Source: Iris pallida (taxonomy: Eukaryota > Streptophyta > Magnoliopsida > Asparagales > Iridaceae). From it: 64,000 nucleotides of DNA. Shown piece by piece: positions 1-11,439 of the stretch. Each line of letters opens with the position of its first letter. Positions within the stretch are counted from its first letter, which is position 1. The notes under the pieces were generated by a model, which was not told where the DNA came from, ran no database searches, and worked only from the letters and a program-made list of their open reading frames with translations. The translations under genes and the position numbers were made by a program. Location: contig JANAVB010003400.1 in NCBI GenBank assembly GCA_029216955.1, positions 12,821,147 through 12,885,146 on the forward strand, in the 5' to 3' direction.

Positions 1-220
1 GGATTATTGACCAATAGTACCATGATAGTACCTAGGATTATTGCAGACTGTAATACTTAAATTTCTATATGCCTTTCCAAAACCTTGCTAGTAGAATCAC
101 GACTATGGTCTTCTGGTTGGGACTAGTCGTACTTGACTTCCTTAAGATTTTGATCTCCTGCCCTTCTTATACCATGTCTTATTGTAATTTCGAAGACGAA
201 ATTCTATAAGGTGGGTAGGT
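1..220 (+). mobile_element. 3' end of a Ty3 internal region with polypurine tract
   Basis: No protein is readable here. The last 30 bases, ending GGTGGGTAGGT, are the polypurine tract (PPT) that primes plus-strand synthesis in plant Ty3 elements, and an LTR starting TGTACG follows directly. The same PPT-LTR junction occurs at 41752-41771. This is therefore the tail of a plus-strand Ty3 element whose body lies left of the window or is deleted. Confidence 0.65.
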
Positions 221-853
221 TGTACGCCTTCTGGAATTTAGGGATTATTTTAAATTTTATTAAAGTAATTATTTTCATGAGATATTTTATTTATAATTAT
301 TTTGATCATTAAATATACTTCTTCGTGACTTTGATTTTTGGACCACAAGAGATGTCAATATCTCGAAATGCCCTTCATGAGCTTTGATCTAGAAAAGTTT
401 ATCTTCATGTTGATATATCATGTCCCACTGAAACTAATTCTTTTGTACTCTTTTTGTCTTGCACAACTTCAGGCCAATTTAAGCCATTTGATCGTTGAAC
501 ATTTATTATTTAATTTCCCACTTTTATCTTTGATCATCATATGCACGTTTCCGTGACTTCTAATTTAGAAGCACAAGGCTAGTCATTTTCTTCAAATCAA
601 CTTGTCATACATGATCTACTCGAGACACTCTTCGTCCATGACCTTCATGTCCCACTCAGACACACCATTTTGTGCTTCATTTTATCGTACAACTTTTTTG
701 ACATTTGACCCAATCTCGATTTACCCCACTGAGTCATATTTACTTCCAACTTGAATTGGAGACATCATTTTGACCCAAACTTGTCGACACAAGATATGGA
801 CACGATCCATTTTGAGTCTACTACACACATGCCACTGGTGTCACATCCAATTA
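221..853 (+). repeat. Outer Ty3 LTR, left part (split by the Tekay element)
   Basis: The LTR starts TGTACGCC right after the PPT. It resembles the LTR at 41770-44735 in start, order of motifs and end. It breaks at 853 where the Tekay element enters and resumes at 11302: the bases before 854 and after 11302 join to match the stretch near 42175-42230 of the other LTR. Target duplication is AATTA on the left and AATTG on the right, one mismatch. ORFs inside are chance. Confidence 0.75.
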
Positions 854-1061
854 TGTCACTCCCATTTCCTGTATTTCGTATTTATGCTCGTATTTGATTT
901 TTGGCACGTATTTTATTTTCTCGACTTGTGGATTTTGGTTTCTCGTAAATGGATTTTGGACCATGGCTTGGTTTTATTTTGTGAAAGTTGGTTTAGTTTG
1001 GTTCATCATGAATGGAACACCTTAACCTACACTCCTCCCTCAACACACCACAACTCCCCCA

Positions 1062-1070
1062 CTTTATAAC
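1062..1070 (+). promoter_or_regulatory. TATA box in the 5' LTR
   Basis: CTTTATAAC is followed by a pyrimidine-rich stretch, as in plant LTR promoters. The same box lies at the same offset in the 3' LTR (8808-8816) and, as ATTTATAAG, in the solo LTR (33128-33136). The start site would fall roughly 30 bp downstream, giving U3 of about 240 bp and R plus U5 of about 2.4 kb. Confidence 0.6.
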
Positions 1071-1477
1071 ACCACCTACTTTTCTCTTTCCTCTTTATTT
1101 TCTCATTTATTTCTTACAAACTTCTTCTTCTTCCTTCTTCCACACAACTCCCCAACCAATAGGCAAGTGCACCTTGCCAACAAATAAGCACCCAATTTTA
1201 TTTGTCCATTTGATATATTAGGACATGTAGATCAACATTAGAACTTGGAATTTTGTGATTTGGAGCTTTCATTCTTCTAGATCTAGGTTTTAACTATTTT
1301 CAGAAATCCTTGGTTTTGATCTATTACACTTTGATTTTTGCTTGTTTTGATGCTTTCATGTGGAAGAGAATTCAATTTTACTCAAGTTAGAACTTTGAAA
1401 ATCTAGATTTGGTTTTGATTTGACAAAAATATGAAGAATTGAAGTTCTTGGTGTTTTTAGACTTGCTCTCGGCCAGG

Positions 1478-1800
1478 AAGAACAGCCCCCTGCCTTGCGC
1501 TTTTTAGCGCATGGCCGATTGCGCACCCCTGGCCTGTGCTCTTTAGCGCATGGCCGTTTGTGCAGTCACTTGGCCAGCACTTTGCGCTGCGCTGGACTGC
1601 GCTGGCGCAAGCTAGCCATGCGCAATCCAGCCATGCGCAAAGTAACCCATGCGCAATTCACTTCTGCGTAAACCGCTCATGCGTAATTCACTTCTGCGCA
1701 AACCACCCTTGCGCAAGGTAACCCTGGCGTAAGACAACTCTTGCGCAGCTCTTCCATGCGCAGTGCACACCCTGCGTAGACCTACCCCTGACCCCCTTGC
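1478..1800 (+). repeat. TGCGCA-rich minisatellite in the 5' LTR
   Basis: Degenerate direct repeats of about 20-25 bp are built around the palindrome TGCGCA (units like CTGCGCAATTCACTTCTGCG). Copy number differs from the 3' LTR (9230-9565). The region is much more GC-rich than its surroundings. Confidence 0.8.
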
Positions 1801-1994
1801 ACAACCTACTTGTCTATGATGAATTTGTTATTTCTTGATCTTGGCTCTTCTATGGTCCTATTTTATATTAGTATTTTATTAGGTATTTTACGCCCATTTT
1901 ATATCCTTACGCCTTTTGGCATGAACTTGATTTTGCTTAATATGTTTGGAATAACTATTGTACACAGCATGGTATGACAAGGAACTAGTATAAC

Positions 1995-2260
1995 ATGACA
2001 GTGACCCGTAGTGGTGCACTCCTGACACGACCAACCTGACTTGATAGTGGCCCGTCGTGGCGCACCCCTGACAAGTACCCTGACATGATTTACCTTGATG
2101 ACTTGATAGTGGCCCGTCATGGCGCACCCCTGACAAGTACCCTGATATGATTTACCTTGATAACTTGATAGTGGCCCGTGGCGGCGCACTCTTGACTTGA
2201 CTTGACTTGATAACTTGACTTGACTTGCCTTGACACCGTGGGTGTTCCTGCTTGCTTGTT
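1995..2260 (+). repeat. About 60-bp tandem repeats in the 5' LTR
   Basis: Repeated units contain GATAGTGGCCCGTCGTGGCG followed by a GACAAGTACCCTGACATGAT-type segment, then a short (CTTGA)n run. The array recurs at 9770-10010 and, diverged, at 34160-34430 in the solo LTR. ORFs that cross it are repeat artefacts. Confidence 0.8.
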
Positions 2261-3522
2261 TGTACAATCCACTTGTCTTGTCTTGCATCATGTCTAGGAC
2301 GTGACTTCCTGGGTACCACGGCCAGGGACTCGCGCTAAATTGGATTAGGCTAATTATTAGATCAAACTAGAACATGGAGAATTCCCAGTCACAGGCAATC
2401 TCGTTATCTGGACGCTTTAATGGACTTGTAGCTTGCTGACGAGTAGAGCACATTTCCAGCACACTGTCATGTGTTGCACCCTCTAAGTCACCTAAGGGTA
2501 CATTTGTCTCCCGGGCGATGTACCCAACTATAACTCTCAACCCGCAGAAGGATAACTGGATGGTCTGCAGGGCTTGGGACTGGGAGTTTCTCACTTGCAT
2601 TTTGTTAGTAATTAGGCTTGTGATAACCCTAGTTAGTTAAAGTAGTAAGCCGTAGTACTTGCTTGGCCGATTGTGAATGAATGGTGTCCAGCCCTATCTA
2701 AGTCTTGTCTAGCCTTGTATCTGGAACTCTTGATCATGATTGTTTTACTTATCTCTAACGATAAATGGGTAGAGGCAGTGAGCTATTCAGGCGAAGGGTT
2801 ACAATCCCGGTCCTTGTTTGGTTTAAGGATTGTAACCTGGCTCCCGGAATGGTTCCACGTCCCTAGTCGTTTATCGCCCTGTGTACTTTTATTACTTGTA
2901 CTTTCCTTTATTCTTTATGTTCTGATATGCTGGCTTTTGTTCTTATTTGTGGCCTCCTTTGTGGCACTTGCTCTTTCTGGGGTTTGACCCAGCTGGTTTT
3001 GTGTGGCCAGATTTCGGAGCAGCTCCCAAGGATCTACCCAGCTTCCAGCCCAATGGTGAACACTAGACGGAACCCGGGCTACGAGTGGGTTTTCCCTTTT
3101 TGTTTCACCCACTTATATGTAAATTTATTCTTTTGAGACGTTTAGCCGACGAGCACCTGTTAGCTCGATGCACATTTACTTACTGTCTGCCTACGGGCTG
3201 TAAACATGATTAACAAATCCTAAGGTTGATCATATATGACTGAACTCTTGCTAGTCCTATCATTTTGTACGACTAGCTTCATGATCATCCAATATGTAAT
3301 ATTTGGGATGCCTTATATATATATTTGATGCTCTAACATCTTGTAACTCTGTTAATTGCTTGAGATTGAGACAATAGGCTTGACCTTAAGAGACTGCTGG
3401 CTTGTAGTAAACCCTCATATCTAGACAGCCGTGACCGTATAGTTGAGATGTATCCTATTTCAATATACGTAGCTGGCTGTATCTGCCCCCGCTCTCCAGT
3501 ATTCTGGTTCTGGGGCGTGACA

Positions 3523-3584
3523 CGGTTTAAGTGGTGGCCCATGCAGGTCTTGGCATTCAAGAAATATGAGGGTTTACCGAATAG
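3523..3584 (+). other. Expected primer-binding site region without a clear PBS
   Basis: The bases following the 5' LTR do not resemble TGGTATCAGAGC, the initiator-methionine tRNA complement expected in this family. A different tRNA primer, or loss of the site, are both possible. Confidence 0.4.
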
Positions 3585-4346
3585 ATGTCTCAATCAATAT
3601 TCGTCCTTGATCTCTGCTCGTATCTTCAAATCCCTGAGAATCTCGACCTGATCACATTGCTTGTATCATTGATCTGTCCTGGTCCTTTTCTTATTGTTCC
3701 CTATGTCGTCTTCTTCAGCGGCATTACTCCCGGACCTGCCAACCAGCCAGAGGGAGCTCGACAAGCACCCCAGCGCCAGGAAGATCAAGCTCAGCACTCT
3801 GGAGTAGCCTCCCGAGTTATGCTTTCCGGAGGCTCAGAACCTCCAGTTCAGGCAGCTCCGCCCGTTCAACCAGCTAGATAGGATGAGGGACCTTTGGTAG
3901 GGCTTATCAGAGAACTGCTTGCATCCCAAGATCGTCGAGGCGACGCCCTGCACCAGGAAGTTCATGATGCACTAAACCGAGGAGGTCACCAAGGGAATCA
4001 GGCGGCCAACAGTTTGAAGCGCTTGAACCCTCCCTTCTTTGACGGCAGCGAAGATGCGATTGTCGCAGACGCTTGGCTTCAGGATACCGAGGTGGTTCTA
4101 GAAGCAGCTAGGACACCTGAGAATGAGAAGGTGGCCGTGGTACGGCTATAGTTGTTAGACTTGGCTCGCGATTGGTGGGCGGCTCAGGCCATGGGATTAG
4201 CAACACCAGAAGTGCGATGTGAATCTCGTATCCCTGTTCGATACTATACTGACTGGCACTCCGTGAAGTCTGACAATCTGCCTGAGAGAGACGACGTTCA
4301 GAGAGAGATTCCAGATAAAGTACTTCGATGCGGTGGCACGGTATGA
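3585..4346 (+). pseudogene. Ty3 gag, N-terminal part, broken
   Basis: One frame stays gag-like across 3585-4346 but is cut by TAG at 3879-3881 and 4149-4151. A frameshift near 4318 moves the reading into the frame of the next entry. Readable pieces include a proline/glutamine-rich leader, a segment with FFDGSEDAIVADAWLQ, and ARDWWAAQ, which matches the RxWW region of Ty3 capsid. Gag would form the particle. The true start is unclear. Confidence 0.7.
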
Positions 4347-5958
4347 CCTGCAGACCAGATTCACCAACTTGAAGCAAGGAGGCAGGACGGTCGATGGCTA
4401 TGCGACCGAGTTTTCCAGGCTGAGTAGGTTCGCCCCCACCTTGGTGGCAACCGAATTCGATAGGGCCCAGCGGTTCCAGCAGGGGCTGCATTTAGAGATA
4501 TTATTGGCTGTCGAGCAGTTCGAGCACCAGACGTTCGATGCAGTATTGAAGGCAGCGAGGAGGCATGAGTATACCTCCCAGAGAATTGTGGACAGGACCG
4601 GAGGCAGGAAGCGGTCCCACAACCAGATGCACCAATCTTCAGCTCCAGCCCCGGCAGCTAGGGGTATAACCATTGGAACTCCGAGGCGGGCGGCCTCAGT
4701 GACGTCGGTTCAGCATTCGACCCCGACGTACCCGCAGCAGCAGAAGCAGAAGCAGTCTTCCGCGGTGGGATGTTCTCATTGCGGGAAGCCGGGCCATGTA
4801 GTGGCAGAGTGTCGCAGGGCACAGGGATTGTGCCTGGCTTGCGGAGGAGCAGATCACAAGATAGGGACCTGCCCAAATAGGGGAGGTCCATCATCATCCA
4901 ATCTTTCTAGTTCTTCGGTGAGAGGACCAGCCCCAGTTCCAGTCCAGCAACAGCAGCAACAGCAGTACCCGAGGCCATTGGCTCCCCAGGCCCAGGCCTT
5001 CCAGCAGCAGTTCACCCAGGCTCCAGCACAGAACCGACAGAGGGGATTCCAGCAGAGGGGATCCGCAGCTAGAGGTCAGGCTATGATGATGACCATAGAG
5101 GAAGAAGTTGCACCAGGTGAGGTAGTGGCAGGTACTATTTTCGTCAACACCTTTCCAGCATCTGTATTATTTGATTCTGGTGCATCGCATTCATTCATGT
5201 CTGCACGATTTGCGACACGGATAGGATTGGAGCCCAAGTCATTATCAGTGAGGCTCAATATACTTACTGGTAATGGTCTTGTGGGAGTAGATCGAGTATT
5301 TTCCTCATGTCGGATCGTAGTTAGCGGTAGAGAGTTCCCCGCTAGGCTCATAGAGTTCCCTATGGCAGACTATGATGTAGTCTTACGCATGGATTGGTTG
5401 AGGAACCATTATGCTAGGATAGACTGCCATGTTGGCAGAGTTGTCTTTAGTATTCCCGGAGAGCCAGAGTTTTCATTTTCCAGAGGCACAGTAGAGCCAT
5501 CTCCTCCAGTATTGCGGATGGCAGTAGCAGCAGTGCAGTTGCCCCGGATAGTTGAAGAGTTTCCAGACGTCTTCCCAGAGGAACTTCCAGGGATGCCACC
5601 AGAGCGGGAGATCGAGTTCACCATTGACTTGATTCCCGGGACAGCACCAGTATCAGAGCGAGTCTACAGAATGGCGCCTTCAGAGTTGGAGATTTTGTAC
5701 AAGATGATTGAAGAACTCAGGACCAAGGGATTCATTCGTGCAAGTGGATCGCCTTGGGGAGCCCCGATGCTTCTTGTGAAAAAGAAGGATGGTACGTCTA
5801 GGCTATGTGTTGATTATCGTACCTTGAACTCAGTAAAAATCAAGAACAGATACCCTCTCCCGAGGATAGATGACTTGTTTGATCAACTCAAAGGGGCTTC
5901 CATTTTCTCGAAGATAGACTTGCGGTCAGGATACCACCAGATCAGAGTCAGAGAGTAG
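4333..5958 (+). pseudogene. Ty3 gag C-terminus, protease and start of reverse transcriptase
   Basis: This is a 541-residue open stretch. Residues 1-90 are the end of the retrotransposon gag domain. Two CCHC zinc knuckles follow, [14 protein letters not shown] and [14 protein letters not shown] (about residues 147-180). A Q/P-rich linker leads to the aspartic protease motif [10 protein letters not shown] (about 278-287), then the start of RT with [15 protein letters not shown] and [14 protein letters not shown]. It ends at TAG (5956-5958) inside the RT fingers; the RT frame continues unchanged beyond, so this is a nonsense mutation and not a gene end. Confidence 0.85.
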
Positions 5959-6795
5959 GACATCCCGAAGACGGCGTTCAGATCTAGGTACGGGCATTGG
6001 GAGTTTCTAGTTATGCCCTTTGGAGCGACCAATGCGTCGGCAGTGTTCATGGACCTCATGAACCGTATTTTCATGCCTTACTTGGATCAGTTTGTGATAG
6101 TGTTCCTTGATGACATCCTGGTCTACAGCAAGAGTGAAGCAGAGCATGAGCAGCATCTCAGAGTTGTCCTCCAGATTCTCAGAGAGCACCAGTTGTACGC
6201 CAAGTTCAGTAAATGCGAGTTCTGGCTCGATCGCATTTCTTACTTGGGTCACATCATTACCAGAGAAGGAGTGGAAGTGGATCCCCAGAAGATTGTAGCT
6301 ATCGAGGCATGGCCAGTACCCAGCTCAGTAGCAGAAGTTCGCAGCTTTCTTGGATTGGCCGGCTACTACCGGCGGTTTGTCTCTGATTTTGCAAGGATTT
6401 CAGCGCCGATGACCCAGTTGACCCGCAAGGGTGTGCCGTTCGTTTGGACAGCAGAATGTCAGGAATCATTTGAGAAGTTGAAGCGAGGTTTGAGAACGGC
6501 TCCCATTCTTACACTTCCAGATGGGACCGAAGGATTCACAGTTTATTGCGACGCTTCAGGCAGAGGATTGGGATGTGTTTTGATGCAGCATAGAAAGGTA
6601 ATTGCTTATGCGTCACGTCAACTCCGTGATCATGAGAAGAATTACCCGACCCACGACTTGGAGCTAGCAGCAGTAGTATTTGCACTTAAGTTGTGGAGGC
6701 ACTACTTGTACGGAGACAGAGTGGAGATATTCACTGATCATAAGAGCCTGAAGTATGTTTTCACCCAGAAGGATCTTAATATGCGACAGAGATGA
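5959..6795 (+). pseudogene. Ty3 reverse transcriptase palm and RNase H
   Basis: This continues in the same frame after the TAG at 5956. It contains the RT active-site motif [10 protein letters not shown] (about 6103-6132), then the RT thumb and connection ([12 protein letters not shown]), then RNase H with [16 protein letters not shown] and the [13 protein letters not shown] motif. It ends at TGA 6793-6795, again in frame with the integrase part; a CGA-to-TGA change would explain it. The internal Met at 6013 is not a real start. Confidence 0.85.
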
Positions 6796-8430
6796 TGGCT
6801 CGAGCTACTTGTGGACTATGACGTGGACTTGCAGTATCATCCAGGGAAGGCCAACGTCGTAGCAGATGCGTTGAGCCGGAGAGCCGGAATTTATTTCCTG
6901 ACGGCACAACTAGAGCTATTGGCAGATCTTCAGAAGATGGGAATTGAAGTGATTCTTCCTTCCAATGTGGCCTTGATGGCCAGCCTACAGATTCAGTCCA
7001 CCATAGTTGAGAGGATCCGGACAGCACAGTTAACAGATTCCAAGATTCAGCGTCTCAGAGCAGAGTGCGAGGCAGGGAGAAGGCCAGAGTTATGTATTCA
7101 TGAGGATGGTACATTTCGACACGGCACGTGTCTTTGTGTACCCAGTGGAGATATCAGACAGGAAGTCATGGCAGAGGCTCACAGTTCGCAGTACTTCATT
7201 CACCCAGGCAGCACGAAGATGTACAGAGATATTCGTCAACACTTTTGGTGGAATGGTATGAAGAGGGAGATAGCCCGGTATGTCTCTCGATGTTTGGTTT
7301 GCCAACAAGTCAAGGCTGAACATCAGAGGCCAGCTGGACTTCTTCAACCTTTACCGATCCCAGAATGGAAATGGGAAAACATAACCATGGATTTCGTGAC
7401 TGGGTTACCCAGATCTCCGGCAGGCAGAGATGCTATTTGGGTCATTGTGGACAGGCTTACCAAGGTGGCACACTTTCTTCCGTTTAGAGTTGGACAGTCG
7501 ACGGCACAGCTAGCAGAGATGTATCTCAGGCAGATTGTCAGACTTCACGGAGTGCCAGTCAGTATAGTATCGAACAGGGATACGAGATTCACATCGCACT
7601 TCTGGCGCAGTCTTCATCAAAGTTTGGAGACTCGTCTCAAGTTCAGCTCAGCGTATCATCCGCAGACAGATAGGCAGTCAGAGCGTACTATACAAACTCT
7701 CGAAGATATGTTGAGGTCATGTACCCTTGACTTCGGTGGTTCGTGGGAGGATCACCTGTACCTGGTGGAATTCTCATACAATAATAGTTTCCAGGCCAGT
7801 ATCCAGATGGCACCCTTCGAGGCTCTGTATGGCAGGAAGTGCAGATCTCCGTTAGCATGGGACGATGTCGGAGAGAGGCTGATGCTCGGTCCAGAACTGA
7901 TTTCTCAGACGGTTGAAGTGGTTAGGAGAGTCAGAGATCACCTCCGAGTTGCTCAGGATCGCCAGCACCATTGGGCCGATGCTCATCGGCGTCCCTTAGA
8001 ATTTGCTGTCGGCGACCATGTATTCCTTAGGATCTCGCCTACCCGTGGCGTCATTCGTTTTGACGTGCGGGGAAAGCTTAGTCCTAGGTATATAGGGCCG
8101 TTCGATATTCTAGAGCGAGTAGGCGATGTGTCCTATCGTCTCGCTCTTCCGCCGTCGCTAAGTGAGGTACATGATGTATTCCATGTATCCCAATTAAGAC
8201 GGTACATACCGGACCCGAGCCATATCCTAGATCATTCGGAATTGGTTGTTGGTACCAACCTTTCGTATGAGGAGAGGCCCGTGTCTATATTGGACCGGAG
8301 AGAAAAGACGCTCAAGAACAAGACTATTAACTTAGTCCGTATTGCTTGGGGTCATCACTCTCTAGGTGAGTCAACGTGGGAGCGTGAGGACGACATCCGA
8401 TCGCGATATCCCTACCTGTTTGACTCGTAA
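6796..8430 (+). pseudogene. Ty3 integrase with C-terminal chromodomain
   Basis: It begins with the end of RNase H (YHPGKANVVADALSRR). An HHCC zinc-binding region follows (H..H near HSSQYFIHPG; CLVC). The catalytic core has ITMDFVTGLP, then [10 protein letters not shown] and HPQTDRQSERTIQTLE. The middle motif of the DDE triad is normally SDRD; here codon 7573-7575 encodes Asn, so the second catalytic Asp is missing. The tail from about residue 485 (ILDRREKTLKNK...TWEREDDIRSRYPYLF) is a chromodomain-like module known to guide chromoviruses to heterochromatin. Stop at 8428-8430, about 150 bp before the PPT. Confidence 0.88.
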
Positions 8431-8599
8431 GGTATAATGTCTTCCTTGTGCCTTACGCTTTCCCTTCCTTGCTTGTATTGTATGATTGTATGATTGAACT
8501 GCTTAGTGTAGCTTGTATGTGCTTAGTATAGCTTGTCGTGACAATCTCTAGCTCCTTGATTAAATTCCGAGGACGGAATTCTTTGAAGGTGGGTAGAGT
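8431..8599 (+). promoter_or_regulatory. 3' untranslated segment and polypurine tract
   Basis: This non-coding segment ends in TTTGAAGGTGGGTAGAGT (8582-8599), the purine tract priming plus-strand DNA synthesis, directly before the TG of the 3' LTR. Confidence 0.75.
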
Positions 8600-9229
8600 T
8601 GTCACCCCCATTTCCTGTATTTCGTATTTATGCTCGTATTTGATTTTTGGCACGTATTTTATTTTCTCGACTTGCGGATTTTGGTTTCTCGTAAATAGAT
8701 TTTGGACCATGGCTTGGTTTTATTTTGTGAAAGTTGGTTTAGTTTGGTTCATCATGAATGGAACACCTTAACCTACACTCCTCCCTCAACACACCACAAC
8801 TCCCCCACTTTATAACACCACCTACTTTTCTCTCTCCTCTTTATTCTCTCATTTATTTCTTACAAACTTCTTCTTCTTCCTTCTTCCACACAACTCCCCA
8901 ACCAATAGGCAAGTGCACCTTGCCAACAAATAAGTACCCAATTTTATTTGTCCATTTGATAGATTAGGACATGTAGATCAACATTAGAACTTAGAATTTT
9001 GTGATTTGGAGCTTTCATTCTTCTAGATCTAGGTTTTAACTATTTTCGGAAATCCTTGGTTTTGATCTATTAAACTTTGATTTTTGCTTGTTTTGATGCT
9101 TCCATGTGGAAGAGAATTCAATTTTACTCAAGTTAGAACTTTGAAAATCTAGATTTGGTTTTGATTTGACAAAAATATGAAGAATTGAAGTTCTTGGTGT
9201 TTTTGGACTTGCTCTCGGCCAGGAAGAAT

Positions 9230-9565
9230 AGCCCCCTGCCTTGCGCTTTTTAGCGCATGGCCGATTGCGCACCCCTGGCCTGTGCTCTTTAGCGCATGGT
9301 CGTTTGCGCAGTCACTTGGCCAGCACTTTGCGCTGTGCTGGACTGCGCTGGCGCAAGCTAGCCATGAGCAATCCAGCCATGCGCAAAGTAACCCCTGCGC
9401 AATTCACTTCTGCGCAAACCGCTCCTGCGCAATTCACTTCTGCGCAAACCACCCTTGCGCAAGGTAACTCCTGCGCAGTCTACCCTTGCGCAAGGTAACC
9501 CTTGCGCAAGACAACTCTTGCGCAGCTCTTCCATGCGCAGTGCACACCCTGCGCAGACCTACCCC
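9230..9565 (+). repeat. TGCGCA-rich minisatellite in the 3' LTR
   Basis: This is the counterpart of 1478-1800, with extra units around 9465-9505. Most differences between the two LTRs concentrate here. Confidence 0.8.
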
Positions 9566-9769
9566 TGACCCCCTTGCACAACCTACTTGTCTATGATGAA
9601 TTTGTTATTTCTTGATCTTGGCTCTTCTATGGTCCTATTTTATATTAGTATTTTATTAGGTATTTTACGCCCATTTTATATCCTTACGCCTTTTGGCATG
9701 AACTTGATTTTGCTTAATATGTTTGGAATAACTATTGTACACAGTATGGTATGACAAGGAACTAGTATA

Positions 9770-10010
9770 ACATGACAGTGACCCGTAGTGGTGCACTCCT
9801 GACATGACCAACCTGACTTGATAGTGGCCCGTCGTGGCGCATCCCTGACAAGTACCCTGACATGATTTACCTTGATGACTTGATAGTGGCCCGTCGTGGC
9901 GCACCCCTGACAAGTACCCTGACATGATTTACCTTGATAACTTGATAGTGGCCCGTGGCGGCGCACTCTTGACTTGACTTGACTTGATAACTTGACTTGA
10001 CTTGCCTTGA
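9770..10010 (+). repeat. About 60-bp tandem repeats in the 3' LTR
   Basis: This is the counterpart of 1995-2260 with nearly identical units. Confidence 0.8.
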
Positions 10011-11439
10011 CACCGTGGGTGTTCCTGCTTGCTTGTTTGTACAATCCACTTGTCTTGTCTTGCATCATGTCTAGGACGTGACTTCCTGGATACCACGGCC
10101 AGGGACTCGCGCTAAATTGGATTAGACTAATTATTAGATCAAACAAGAACATGGAGAATTCCCAGTCACAGGCAATCTCGTTATCTGGGCGCTTTAATGG
10201 ACTTGTAGCTTGCCGACGAGTAGAGCACATTTCCAGCACACTGTCATGTGTTGCACCCTCTAAGTCACCTAAGGGTACATTTGTCTCCCGGACGATGTAC
10301 CCAACTATAACTCTCAACCCACGGAAGGATAACTGGATGGTCTGCAGGGCTTGGGACTGGGAGTTTCTCACTTGCATTTTGTTAGTAATTAGGCTTGTGA
10401 TAACCCTAGTTAGTTAAAGTAGTAAGCCGTAGTACTTGCTTGGCCGATTGTGAATGAATGGTGTCCAGCCCTATCTAAGTCTTGTCTAGCCTTGTACCTG
10501 GAACTCTTGATCATGATTGTTTTACTTATCTCTAACGATAAATGGGTAGAGGCAGTGAGCTATTCAGGTGAAGGGTTACAATCCCGGTCCTTGTTTGGTT
10601 TAAGGATTGTAACCTGGCTCCCGGAATGGTTCCACGTCCCTAGTCGTTTATCGCTCTGTGTACTTTTATTACTTGTACTTTCCTTTATTCTTTATGTTCT
10701 GATATGCTGGCTTTTGTTCTTATTTGTGGCCTCCTTTGTGGCACTTGCTCTTTCTGGGGTTTGACCCAGCTGGTTTTGTGTGGCCAGATTTCGGAGCAGC
10801 TCCCGAGGATCTACCCAGCTTCCAGCCCAATGGTGAACACTAGACGGAACCCGGGCTACGAGTGGGTTTTCCCTTTTTGTTTCACCCACTTATATGTAAA
10901 TTTATTCTTTTGAGGCGTTTAGCCGACGAGCACCTGTTAGCTCGATGCACATTTACTTACTGTCTGCCTACGGGCTGTAAACATGATTAACAAATCCTAG
11001 GGTTGATCATGTATGACTGAACTCTTGCTAGTCCTATCATTTTGTACGACTAGCTTCATGATCATCCAATATGTAATATTTGGGATGCCTTATATATATA
11101 TATTTGATGCTCTAACATCTTGTAACTCTGTTAATTGCTTGAGATTGAGACAATAGGCTTGACCTTAAGAGACTGCTGGCTTGTAGTAAACCCTCATATC
11201 TAGACAGCCGTGACCGTATAGTTGAGATGTATTCTATTTCAATATACGTAGCTGGCTGTGTCTGCCCCCGCTCTCCAGTATTCTGGTTCTGGGGCGTGAC
11301 AAATTGAGTCCCCGTACGCCATTTATTTATCCTTGCTTTTAAATGACTAATTTGAGTTATTTAATTCCATGAGACAAACTTGTGACCCAACCCGACATAT
11401 TTGGGTCCAACCCAAGCTTCATGTTGTTCCCTCATGAAC

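Larger units (their letters stand above)
854..3522 (+). repeat. 5' LTR of the Tekay-type element
   Basis: It is a 2669-bp direct repeat of 8600-11301. It begins TGTCACTCCC and ends GGGGCGTGACA. A TATA box lies only about 210 bp in. Two internal repeat arrays follow (1478-1800 and 1995-2260). The last kilobase is conserved with the solo LTR at 32970-35701. ORFs within it are shadows. Confidence 0.92.
854..11301 (+). mobile_element. Complete Tekay/Del-type chromovirus (Ty3) retrotransposon
   Basis: This is a full element of about 10.45 kb: 5' LTR 854-3522, internal region 3523-8599, 3' LTR 8600-11301. The LTRs begin TGTCAC and end TGACA. The internal order is gag, protease, RT, RNase H, integrase, C-terminal chromodomain, which is Ty3 order; the chromodomain points to the Tekay/Del branch of chromoviruses. 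The LTRs differ by scattered substitutions plus copy-number changes in a repeat array, so insertion is recent on the scale of this window. The polyprotein has in-frame stops and a frameshift, so this copy is non-autonomous. It sits inside an older Ty3 LTR. Confidence 0.9.
8600..11301 (+). repeat. 3' LTR of the Tekay-type element
   Basis: It is a 2702-bp direct repeat of 854-3522, from TGTCACCCCC to GGGGCGTGACA. It carries the TATA box at 8808-8816, the TGCGCA array at 9230-9565 (about one to two units longer than in the 5' LTR) and the 60-bp repeats at 9770-10010. AATTG follows as the right target duplication. Confidence 0.92.

Noticed and set aside
1536..1721. ORF of NPCAIHFCANRSC type repeats (also 9282-9467)
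   Set aside because: Translation of the TGCGCA minisatellite; no start context and variable between LTRs.
1888..2291. Minus-strand ORFs with repeated CATTGHYQV
   Set aside because: Products of the 60-bp tandem repeats in the Tekay LTR; the same appears at 9665-10049 and 34087-34424.
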